A stretch of DNA of 64,000 nt from Rahnella aceris (GTDB lineage Bacteria; Pseudomonadota; Gammaproteobacteria; Enterobacterales; Enterobacteriaceae): contig NZ_JAADJV010000003.1 in the NCBI RefSeq assembly GCF_011684115.1, forward strand, positions 310,001 through 374,000, written 5' to 3'. The notes beneath the pieces were generated by a model, which saw only the letters and a list, made by a program, of their open reading frames with translations, ran no database searches and was not told where the DNA came from. The position numbers and the translations under genes were made by a program. How positions within the stretch are numbered: position 1 is the first letter of the stretch; each line of letters starts with the position of its first letter. Below, piece after piece: positions 56,477 through 63,316 of this stretch.

Positions 56477-56770
56477 ATGGAATGGAAAGTTGTGGATGGA
56501 ATCTTTCTAACGCCTGATAACCTGCAAATATTAAAAGTTACGGCGGAGGGGGATTTAAAGTTCTTGATATGGATTAAGTCTAACCTTGAAGTCCCCTTAA
56601 ACTGCATGCTTACGCCTGTCATCGACGGATATATAGCCAACCATGACAAGGGCCATTTTGTCGCGATTCAGAAAGCGGTGCCATACAGCCTGAGCGAGTG
56701 GGAGGCTGTAAAAATGGCGCAACATCCATCCCATTCAGTTCATATTGATGGGGTTAACTTAGGCCATTAA
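56477..56770 (+). CDS. Uncharacterised plus-strand gene between intact and relic Rz
   Basis: A 97-residue soluble protein (MEWKVVDGIFLTPDNLQILKV, PVIDGYIANHDKGHFVAIQKAVPYSLSEWEAVK). It is opposite in direction to the lysis operon and convergent with Rz, overlapping its stop by four bases. It lies exactly between the two Rz 3' ends and so was probably brought in by recombination. No clear ribosome site is present, and the function is unknown. Confidence 0.5.
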   Translation: MEWKVVDGIFLTPDNLQILKVTAEGDLKFLIWIKSNLEVPLNCMLTPVIDGYIANHDKGHFVAIQKAVPYSLSEWEAVKMAQHPSHSVHIDGVNLGH

Positions 56771-57270
56771 GGTGTACTTTGTTTGGCTAAATACTCGATG
56801 TAGCCTTGAAGATACTCTATTACTTCGTTGTCTTTGATAATGCTTGCTCTGAGATCGAGAACAGTCTGTCCACCTGCAGGAGTGAGGTCGATTTGTACTG
56901 CATCGCCCAAGCTGCTGGTGCCGGAAGTGCCATTCCCGATGAGTTTGCAGGTAGCAAGGTTTGCCGCGGCGATTCGCACCCGGCGAGTACCAGCAGCGAC
57001 ATCAGCGCGCAACTTTTCATTCTTAGTTTGCTCATCTGCCATTTCCTTCGTGTGTTTCGCATCCAGCGCCGCCAACGCAATCTGTGCCGCTTCTGTACGC
57101 TTCTTCTGGTTGGTCAGGTCAATCACTGCCTGATCGCTTTGTCTCTTCAGCTCTGCGGTGTGGGCTCCATTAAGTTTGGAAACGTCAGCATCCCAGCGTA
57201 TTCCCTCAATCCACCAGGTAAGGGCAGCGCCAGCGAAGAAGGCCAGCACAATCAATAAATTGTTATTCAT
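56767..57270 (-). CDS. Rz: Rz, inner-membrane spanin
   Basis: A 167-residue i-spanin: an N-terminal membrane anchor (LLIVLAFFAGAALTWWI) followed by a long periplasmic helix with coiled-coil pattern (LKRQSDQAVIDLTNQKKRTEAAQ to MADEQTKNEKLRAD). It joins Rz1 to fuse inner and outer membranes in the last lysis step. It overlaps the endolysin by eight bases and contains Rz1 in another frame. Confidence 0.9.
   Translation of the reverse strand: MNNNLLIVLAFFAGAALTWWIEGIRWDADVSKLNGAHTAELKRQSDQAVIDLTNQKKRTEAAQIALAALDAKHTKEMADEQTKNEKLRADVAAGTRRVRIAAANLATCKLIGNGTSGTSSLGDAVQIDLTPAGGQTVLDLRASIIKDNEVIEYLQGYIEYLAKQSTP
56820..57035 (-). CDS. Rz1: Rz1, outer-membrane lipoprotein spanin embedded in Rz
   Basis: A 71-residue o-spanin wholly inside Rz in an alternative frame. 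MSKLRMKSCALMSLLVLAGC gives a charged start, hydrophobic signal and lipobox (Cys20). The mature part is Pro/Ala/Ser-rich (LLPANSSGMALPAPAAW). The overlapping architecture equals lambda Rz/Rz1. An inner start (Met6) is also possible. Confidence 0.85.
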   Translation of the reverse strand: MSKLRMKSCALMSLLVLAGCESPRQTLLPANSSGMALPAPAAWAMQYKSTSLLQVDRLFSISEQALSKTTK

Positions 57271-57805
57271 CCAACCCCCAGCACGTCAGTTCGCTTTCCT
57301 GATCACGTCGTTGCACCTGACCGAAGCAATTATTCGCACGTATATTGCAATCCTTGCCACCGTCCCTCACCCAGCGTTTTATCTCCGAGCAGGCACCGCG
57401 TTTATCACCAGTATTAAGTTTGCGGTAGAACGTCGAAGTAAAGCATTTCGCCGGACCGATGTTGTAAGGGCAAAATGAAGCGATTCCGGCAATTTGTGGC
57501 TGCGTCAGCGGGACGGTGACGTTTCCCTTTACCCAGGCAATCGCCTTATCTGACTCCAGCTTATTTACCTGGGCGCATTTCGCTGCTGTGAGCTTCATTC
57601 CCTTGTAAACAAGACGGCCATCAACACGGGTTGCGCCGCGGCAAATAGTCCAGACCCCCACGCCATCTTGATAAGCAGTCAGGCGATTACCTTCCTTTTC
57701 ATCAAGAAACTGGCCTAGGATTGCTGAAGCACTGGCACCAGAAATAATCAGAGCAATTACAGCTTTGCTGAGTTTGCTTTTGATACCAGGCTGAGTTGCC
57801 ATCAT
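57263..57805 (-). CDS. SAR endolysin, GH24 lysozyme (R21-like)
   Basis: A 180-residue muramidase. The N-terminal weakly hydrophobic SAR segment ([19 protein letters not shown], about 16-34) is Ala/Ser/Gly-rich and can leave the membrane. The catalytic triad is in phage P21 spacing: Glu in DEKEG, Asp in AYQDGVG nine residues on, Thr in VWTICRG six further. The start overlaps the holin stop (ATGA). It is exported by Sec and activated when the pinholin collapses membrane potential. Confidence 0.92.
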   Translation of the reverse strand: MMATQPGIKSKLSKAVIALIISGASASAILGQFLDEKEGNRLTAYQDGVGVWTICRGATRVDGRLVYKGMKLTAAKCAQVNKLESDKAIAWVKGNVTVPLTQPQIAGIASFCPYNIGPAKCFTSTFYRKLNTGDKRGACSEIKRWVRDGGKDCNIRANNCFGQVQRRDQESELTCWGLDE

Positions 57806-58005
57806 TCACCTCTGAGTGCTTTGCGGCGGTCTTCTTTAATTTTGAAATAAAGGTTTGTCAGGTATGTGAGGAGCGCAACAGCTATACCTGCCAGCACACC
57901 TATAGCGTTCCACTGATCCGGACTAAATGCATTCAACAGGCCGTTCAGGACGCTACCGGCAGAGGCTCCGTACGCAATGCCTGTAGTCAATTTGTCCATT
58001 CTCAT
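57802..58005 (-). CDS. Pinholin of the phage P21 S type
   Basis: A 67-residue two-helix holin ([51 protein letters not shown]), nearly the S21 pattern. The first residues M-R-M provide two possible starts: a longer form with an extra Arg (antiholin) and a shorter holin, as in S21. Pairing with a SAR endolysin fits the pinholin system. Confidence 0.92.
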   Translation of the reverse strand: MRMDKLTTGIAYGASAGSVLNGLLNAFSPDQWNAIGVLAGIAVALLTYLTNLYFKIKEDRRKALRGE

Positions 58006-58512
58006 AATCTCCCCCTCCGGTTGTCCGGTTGGGTGCGTAGTAGTGAGGGGTTTAGCGGCTCAGTCCGTTTGCGAAAGGATGAGTGGTTAGCTGATTGACT
58101 GGCCGCCAAAACGAGAAAAGGCCACCAAATTGGCAGCCTCAAAAACGCAAAAACCCGCACATTGGCGGGTTCAAGTAACTTCTGTAATTAAAGATGTAGT
58201 GCCTGCCCCACCCGGCGCTTATCTCCGGCACTCGTAATGGCTTAGCTCTTGAAGGGGCGAATTCATCATCTCAGATTAATCCTGATGACATTTAACAATA
58301 TTTGCGAATTTAACCATTTTTAGACCAATAAAATACAACATTGTGATCCAGCCCCAGGAATCAGCGACCGTGGTGATACCTGCTCGGACATTAATAAACC
58401 TTTATCGCTGTGAGTGTCCTCACAACTGAATTTAGAGTATAAAAAAGGCTGCGAATCGGCAGCTTCTAGAAAGTGTTTTATAGTGACGGCACTACTCAAT
58501 AAGGACATGTAT
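58006..58512. other. Upstream of lysis cassette: terminator and untranslated leader
   Basis: About 500 bp without a supported ORF. It holds a minus-strand terminator at 58149-58171. The plus-strand part of the gap precedes the secreted-protein gene at 58513. Confidence 0.6.
58149..58171 (-). terminator. Leftward terminator upstream of the holin
   Basis: A 7-bp stem AACCCGC / GCGGGTT, 6-base loop and T5 on the minus strand. It is plausible as a tR'-like Q-dependent stop before lysis genes. Confidence 0.72.
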
Positions 58513-58854
58513 ATGAAAAATAAAATCTTCGTTGTCTTAATGCTCACCGGCATGTTCACCAGTTTTTCAGGACTTGCGGAACTCTTGCAGTGCAGTATCA
58601 ACGTCGGCAATCTCTCCGATTGCCAGCCATATCCATCAACGAAAAATGCCCCTCTACTCAGAAGCGATGGAAAGGTTTCTTTATGCGAGATTAATAGCGG
58701 ACAGGTGGGCTCATGCTCATCAAATTATGACGGTGAAATAGTCATCAAGAGAGGTAGTGGTTACTCTGAATGCAATGTTGAGTATGGCGAACTGAAAGGC
58801 TGCACTCCTCCTGTTTATTCTGGCTCAGCGATTATTGATACTAGCCAAGAATAA
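58513..58854 (+). CDS. Secreted Cys-repeat protein, prophage moron candidate
   Basis: A 113-residue protein with a signal peptide (MKNKIFVVLMLTGMFTSFSGLAE). The mature part is three repeats of about 25-28 residues, each with C-x4-G-(N/Q/E)-(L/V)-x2-C: LQCSINVGNLSDC, SLCEINSGQVGSC and SECNVEYGELKGC. One disulphide per repeat is likely in the periplasm. The ATG at 58513 has AAGGA nine bases upstream. It is opposite to the late operon and so probably expressed independently. The function is unknown. Confidence 0.68.
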   Translation: MKNKIFVVLMLTGMFTSFSGLAELLQCSINVGNLSDCQPYPSTKNAPLLRSDGKVSLCEINSGQVGSCSSNYDGEIVIKRGSGYSECNVEYGELKGCTPPVYSGSAIIDTSQE

Positions 58855-58950
58855 GGGTAAAGCTTTTCGGTAAGGGCATTAACCCCTTTGACTGGCCGGA
58901 AATGTCCCAGCTTACCAAGCCGATGCTCTTACCTGATGTGCAGAAACGAA

Positions 58951-58974
58951 AAAGCCCCGCATTTTTGCAGGGCT
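58951..58974 (-). terminator. Leftward terminator in the Q-lysis accessory island
   Basis: On the minus strand, AGCCCTGC pairs with GCGGGGCT (one wobble) around an AAAAAT loop, followed by TTTTTC. Confidence 0.78.
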
Positions 58975-59035
58975 CTCAAAGCTTTTCTAGGTGCTCATCT
59001 ACTGAAACGCCTATGAGTTAGAATATTCATTTTGA

Positions 59036-59287
59036 CTATTTAACAATGCCGAACAGCTTTGCCCACTCTTCTATCTGGGATCGATATATGAATTGAACCG
59101 ACTGCAGGGAGTAACCACCCTCCCCTTCTACAATTTGTGCAAGGCAAGGGAATTCTTTGGGTGCCTGACGCAGAATTTCTCTTTCAAGCTCGTCAGGTTC
59201 GAAAACCGAAGGAAACTCCTCATCCAAATGAAGGTAGCCTTTTACTATCCATTCTCTGTATTCAAATTCGTTATTCAGTAGCTTCAT
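59036..59287 (-). CDS. Small acidic protein in accessory island, uncharacterised
   Basis: An 83-residue acidic protein (FEYREWIVKGYLHLDEEFPS; EPDELEREILRQAPKEFP; YRSQIEEWAKLFGIVK), no signal peptide. It follows the late-operon direction and lies between two leftward terminators. Function not recognised. Confidence 0.55.
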   Translation of the reverse strand: MKLLNNEFEYREWIVKGYLHLDEEFPSVFEPDELEREILRQAPKEFPCLAQIVEGEGGYSLQSVQFIYRSQIEEWAKLFGIVK

Positions 59288-59491
59288 GCCAATGGTCTCA
59301 TGTGATGTTTTACATAAGATAGCAGGCTTCCAGCAAACGAACGATGGCGATGATTATCTTTTAGGCCCCCTTGTAATTTACTTAAGCAAAACTAAACTTA
59401 CATTTTAATTTACAGGTATACCAAGAAGTCTCCTAGAGGAGAACTTTCCATCAATTTATTGAATATACTTTGTTTTAAATAGGATGAGCCT

Positions 59492-59701
59492 ATGGATATT
59501 AAGACAGTTCTGGAGAATTTGAGCTGCTCAGCTTGCCGATGCGAATTTTTCATATACCCAAAAAACTTTAATGTCGAAACAAACTTCGCTGAGTTTAGTT
59601 GCGCATCTTGCGGCCATGAAGTTACCAAAAGCGAACTTCTCGAGCTATTGCAAACTTGTGAGTTTAAAAAGCCGAAGAAACTGATCACATCCATGTTGTA
59701 G
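59492..59701 (+). CDS. Small zinc-ribbon protein (ECs_2282-like)
   Basis: A 69-residue protein with two CxxC knuckles (LSCSACRCEF and FSCASCGHEV) forming a zinc ribbon, then a short helical tail. The opening MDIKTVLENLSCS matches the ECs_2282-type small prophage zinc proteins as I recall them. Plus strand, opposite to late genes. ATG at 59492, with GAGCC-type weak ribosome site. Confidence 0.68.
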   Translation: MDIKTVLENLSCSACRCEFFIYPKNFNVETNFAEFSCASCGHEVTKSELLELLQTCEFKKPKKLITSML

Positions 59702-60024
59702 TGTGCTTTCTCATCCACACAGCCTGAAAGGCAAATTTGGCTGTTGCAGTGCCGGGTGCCTCCCGGTGAACCGTTGGTAAGCTAACCGTGGTTCGCTGTC
59801 TTCACTTCGAGGGGATTAGCTTATTAGCCCTACCGCATAGGTAAGATTCACCGCAACGTCATAAACGTATCATATGCCTATAAAAGACAAAACCCCGCTG
59901 GAGCGAGGTTCTGAGATTGTCTAAGCTTTGTGACTACGTGACCACTCTTAACACATTACATGATAAAATGCGGACCGCAAAAGCTTTTTTTAACTTTCAC
60001 TCCATAACGTAAAAGAGGTTGAAT
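59702..60024. other. Structured intergenic segment with leftward terminator
   Basis: No ORF is supported in 320 bp. The stretch 59740-59870 folds readily: CCGGG-TGCCT-CCCGG, and GGTAAGCTAACC-type arms just after. The minus-strand terminator at 59888-59910 follows. A structured RNA is possible (see findings). Confidence 0.5.
59888..59910 (-). terminator. Leftward terminator downstream of Q region
   Basis: On the minus strand AACCTCGC / GCGGGGTT (one G-U) around TCCA, then TTTTG. Candidate early stop for the late promoter transcript. Confidence 0.75.
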
Positions 60025-60804
60025 ATGTTCTTTGTGAAAAGTTGCCATCAAGAATTTAATATTAAAAAAAGCAAAACATTGAAGATTGGCACTCTAGAGG
60101 AATATAGGGAAACTGAACAAGCTCAAATAGCAGATCTTTATGAAGGTACTTTTAGCTTAGAGATATCACTTTCTGAAGTACACATTGAATTTGATATATT
60201 TAATGCATTAAATTTCAGTCACAATAGTGAAGTGAACGTAGTGATGGATGAGCTCCATATATCTTGTAGAAGTCCATTATTTGAAAAATGTTTATTTTTA
60301 AAAAAATACCAATCAGTGGCTACCTTCAAAAATAATAATCGCTTTGCCTTTTGCATATCCAAACTTGAATCTCACGAAGATTGTGAAGGTATTTTCAAGG
60401 ATTACAATGACTATTGGTACTTCAGAGCTGATTTATCGCCCTTGATGGCAAGTGAAATTAGTAAATCTCTGTTTAAAAGCATTGAAGATTTGACAAAAAA
60501 AGGTAGCCAGGTCTTTCGAGAGTCGTATGATATTAATAAGTTAAGGCTAGCGTTTAAGGTGCAATCAATTAGCTACCGAGATAGAAGGACCTTGATAAAC
60601 AACAATTATTTTTACAAGTACAAGCATGATTTAAGCAGCATGCTTGATGGATTATTGTTTTTAAAGCCCGAATCCTTTAGAAAAGAAAATGAAATTAGAT
60701 TTCTCTTTGACTTCTATGAAGGTGACAGACTACTTCACCCAAAAATAAATAGTTTAATAATTAACGCATCTGACAACATGCTTGCAATAACGCATGGGAA
60801 ATAA
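60025..60804 (+). CDS. AT-rich moron candidate, uncharacterised 259-residue protein
   Basis: A 259-residue soluble protein on the strand opposite to the late operon and far more AT-rich than its neighbours. MFFVKSCHQEFNIKKSKTLK opens it. The segment KIGTLEEYRETEQAQIADLYEG is vaguely like DUF2971-type proteins (G-x-x-x-x-YR-x-x-E ... D-x-x-EG), but I cannot confirm it. The ATG at 60025 follows GAGG by six bases, and the in-frame TTG at 60019 is less likely. Position and base composition suggest a lysogen-expressed phage-defence or fitness gene. Confidence 0.65.
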   Translation: MFFVKSCHQEFNIKKSKTLKIGTLEEYRETEQAQIADLYEGTFSLEISLSEVHIEFDIFNALNFSHNSEVNVVMDELHISCRSPLFEKCLFLKKYQSVATFKNNNRFAFCISKLESHEDCEGIFKDYNDYWYFRADLSPLMASEISKSLFKSIEDLTKKGSQVFRESYDINKLRLAFKVQSISYRDRRTLINNNYFYKYKHDLSSMLDGLLFLKPESFRKENEIRFLFDFYEGDRLLHPKINSLIINASDNMLAITHGK

Positions 60805-60841
60805 ATGCATGCCCCTTTCACTCTCATAAGGGGCAGCATCA

Positions 60842-61201
60842 TTATTCAATTTCTAATTTTACGCTTAACATTGACAAACAGCCATCAATAAACCCCTCAG
60901 CCAGCTGCATACTAATTCTTATTATTCTTTCGTCTTTTTTTTGAGTTTTCGCTATAGAACGTTTCGATTTATTAAACACATAATATTGTATAAGAATTTT
61001 ATACTCTTCCGGCCTGCGAATTTTAAGTTGCAAAACGCAACCATCTACAATCAAACCATCGTCGTCGCAACATGATAGTTTCGCTGAGCCTGAAGGAGGC
61101 AATAGGCCCTTAAACCCAGCAGCAATTGGGGAAAAATCGACACCGCTATTATCTCTTGCCCAAACTCCCCATCGAGATAGTACTTCCTGAATATCACGCA
61201 T
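60842..61201 (-). CDS. Q: Antitermination protein Q (phage_antitermQ type)
   Basis: A 119-residue late gene activator. MRDIQEVLSRWGVWARDN and FSPIAAGFKGLLP, CCDDDGLIVDGCVLQLK, plus the closing helix LAEGFIDGCLSML match the PF06530-type Q proteins. It loads on RNA polymerase at the late promoter so that lysis, head and tail genes are read through terminators. The start at 61201 is preceded by GGAGA. Confidence 0.88.
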   Translation of the reverse strand: MRDIQEVLSRWGVWARDNSGVDFSPIAAGFKGLLPPSGSAKLSCCDDDGLIVDGCVLQLKIRRPEEYKILIQYYVFNKSKRSIAKTQKKDERIIRISMQLAEGFIDGCLSMLSVKLEIE

Positions 61202-61216
61202 CATTCTCTCCACACT

Positions 61217-62230
61217 TTATTTTTGCTTGCTGGTAGCGATAACACCAGTTGCCAGCGCGCGGTCTAATGTCTTCAGTACCAGAAATTCCTGAGTACCGTG
61301 TTCTGATTCCCAAGCCTGGGTATCCGCATGAAGTGAGTCGTGACACCGTCTGCACAGCGGGATCACGAACATGTCATGCGCTTTTGTTGCCATTCCACCA
61401 AATCCATTACCGGTAATGTGGTGCGGATCATCAGACCCGTTGCCACAGCCGCAACATGGCTGGCGCTTTACCCATTGGGTGTATTTTGCGTTTTCATACC
61501 GGCGGCGTTTCGGTCGCAGCATGAATGATTCAGGTGTTTCCGGATCAAGGGCCAGCGCCAGCACCGGTTTGATGTTGTTCGCTAGTTCTTCACGGGGTTG
61601 CCTCTCCCACGGGTTCACGTCCGCTTCTTTACCCTGGCCACCAGGCGGTTTGTATTTGACACCCAGCGCTTCGCAAATTATTTCCGGCGGAAGAAGATGA
61701 ACCAGCCCTTTCGTCACGGCCCACCAGCACAGCTCCGGCAAAGTAAGGTGTCGCCCGTCCGGAAGGCCATACCGGTACCGGATTGCCTCTGTCACAAACT
61801 CGGCGGCGTTCGCCAGCGCGATAGCATCCAGTTTTGGAGATTCTTTTTCCCGAAACTCGTTATCATGCGCCCAGCACAGGCAGACGACGCCACGACCTCG
61901 GGGCACCTGCACCAGCTCATGGTGATGAAATTCCCCGTTGTAGTCCGGGCACTGGCACACACGGTGGCGTTTAACCCAAAGCGTCAGCGCGTCCATTCCC
62001 CCCACTCTGGCAATTACCGCTGGTGATGACAGGAAACCAGACAGACGCGGGTCACGTGAAAGCGACTGCGCTTCTGCCGGTACCACACCATCAGGCAGTT
62101 TATGGAGTTCGGCTGGCTCGTTGGTGATCAGCAGGCGTTTACTGCTGAAGAACTTCACCATGTCAGCCGGCAGCGCGAACTGCACGATCCCCAGTTCTCG
62201 CTGAGGATACGGTTTTAATAATGCTCTCAC
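61217..62230 (-). CDS. DUF968 phage protein with HNH-like zinc domain
   Basis: 337 residues. DUF968 proteins occur just before Q in many lambdoid phages. The N-terminal domain is followed by RHRVCQCPDYNGEFHHHELV, and the C-terminal HNH-like module by CCGCGNGSDDPHHITGNGFGG and PLCRRCHDSLHAD. A nuclease in recombination or DNA processing is likely, though unproven. The GTG start at 62230 overlaps the stop of the antirepressor (GTGA). Confidence 0.85.
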   Translation of the reverse strand: MRALLKPYPQRELGIVQFALPADMVKFFSSKRLLITNEPAELHKLPDGVVPAEAQSLSRDPRLSGFLSSPAVIARVGGMDALTLWVKRHRVCQCPDYNGEFHHHELVQVPRGRGVVCLCWAHDNEFREKESPKLDAIALANAAEFVTEAIRYRYGLPDGRHLTLPELCWWAVTKGLVHLLPPEIICEALGVKYKPPGGQGKEADVNPWERQPREELANNIKPVLALALDPETPESFMLRPKRRRYENAKYTQWVKRQPCCGCGNGSDDPHHITGNGFGGMATKAHDMFVIPLCRRCHDSLHADTQAWESEHGTQEFLVLKTLDRALATGVIATSKQK

Positions 62231-62922
62231 GCGTGGGCCTCCTGTTTCTGTTGCAGATAACCAGCCCACAGCCCGGCAACCCACTCAACACCCTTCGCCG
62301 TGAATCGCGCCTGGCGAAACGCGTGCTGATTCTGCGTGCTGGTACCAGTTTTCACCTGAAACCGGCCTGCCTCTAAATGATTGGCCTTTGGCGTCAACTG
62401 GCCTTCCAACCGGTAAACAATGTCTTTCTCGAGCAGGAACATTCGGAATTCCGGTTCTTTCGCATGCAGCAATTTGCAGACAGCGCGGAATCCCATAGAG
62501 CCCTTAGCCATAACGTACTGATCAACGAATTCCACTTTCGGGGCCGCCAGCGCCAGCTGTGATTCCAACGCCTGCTTTTCTTCGGCCAGATCAGCAGCCA
62601 GTCGCAACGCTTCCGGCAATGACTGCGGAACCAGACTGCCTTCTTCTAATTTCTGCCACCGGTCGATAACAGCGGCAGTGAACTCAGGGGATAATTGTGC
62701 GACCAGCACCAGAGAATCGCGCTTATTGAACCAGTACTCCTCATATTCCTGACCGTTCTGCTCATGGATATAGGGGGTGTGCGCCAACGGCGCGCTTAAA
62801 ATTCCACCAGCCGCAAGCCTGTCAGCCGAGCGCTTCACGTCGCTGTGCTTACTCTTCACCAGCCCAGCAATCTCACGGCTCGACATTGTTACCACTTTTC
62901 CTGACAGCAAACTGTTCGACAT
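62227..62922 (-). CDS. Phage antirepressor/Rha-like regulatory protein
   Basis: 231 residues. The N-terminal Rha/pRha-type segment (MSSREIAGLVKSKHSDVKRSADRL) precedes a YWFNKRDSLVLVAQLSPEFTAAVIDRWQKLE region. The C-terminal half looks like KilA-C/Ant. Such proteins bind DNA or repressors to control lysogeny. The start at 62922 has GGAG five bases upstream. Cotranscribed with RusA and DUF968. Confidence 0.82.
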   Translation of the reverse strand: MSNSLLSGKVVTMSSREIAGLVKSKHSDVKRSADRLAAGGILSAPLAHTPYIHEQNGQEYEEYWFNKRDSLVLVAQLSPEFTAAVIDRWQKLEEGSLVPQSLPEALRLAADLAEEKQALESQLALAAPKVEFVDQYVMAKGSMGFRAVCKLLHAKEPEFRMFLLEKDIVYRLEGQLTPKANHLEAGRFQVKTGTSTQNQHAFRQARFTAKGVEWVAGLWAGYLQQKQEAHA

Positions 62923-62936
62923 AATCACTCCACACG

Positions 62937-63311
62937 TTAAACCGGCTGCACACCGGCGGCTTTGAAATCAGTAATCGTTATTTCTGCCTTACCACCCTTC
63001 GTTACCTCTCCCCATTCAACTGTCATGCGTTTGACCTGGCTGTCGTCCTTCCAGATCCCCGCATGGGTCAGGCCATCAAACAGCGCCTTCTGGAAATTAT
63101 CTAAATCGCGTTTTGCCCTGCTCGGCGGGAATAGAACCAGATGCACATCCAGTTCGGTGAGTAGCGCCGTCGGACGGCTGCGCAACTGCTGATAAATCGC
63201 CGCCAGCGCATTTGACCGGAAGATCCGCCCGCGCTCGCTGATTAGCACGCCCTTTCGGGTGGAGCGCCAGTAACCGTTGACGCTTGGCGGGAATGGCAAA
63301 ATCAGTCGCAT
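62937..63311 (-). CDS. rusA: RusA-type Holliday junction resolvase
   Basis: A 124-residue endodeoxyribonuclease that cuts four-way junctions. The N-terminus MRLILPFPPSVNGYWR and the acidic cluster RAKRDLDNFQKALFDGL with downstream WKDDSQV (catalytic Asp residues) are typical. The start at 63311 has GGAGG nine bases upstream and is five bases after the previous gene. Confidence 0.93.
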   Translation of the reverse strand: MRLILPFPPSVNGYWRSTRKGVLISERGRIFRSNALAAIYQQLRSRPTALLTELDVHLVLFPPSRAKRDLDNFQKALFDGLTHAGIWKDDSQVKRMTVEWGEVTKGGKAEITITDFKAAGVQPV

Positions 63312-63316
63312 AAGCT

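Noticed and set aside
58320..58610. 96-codon minus-strand ORF upstream of the holin
   Set aside because: It overlaps the start of the secreted Cys-repeat gene, has no ribosome site and no family; codon pattern is poor.
59410..59718. 102-codon minus-strand ORF over the zinc-ribbon gene
   Set aside because: Antisense shadow; the plus strand holds the CxxC zinc-ribbon with a natural start.
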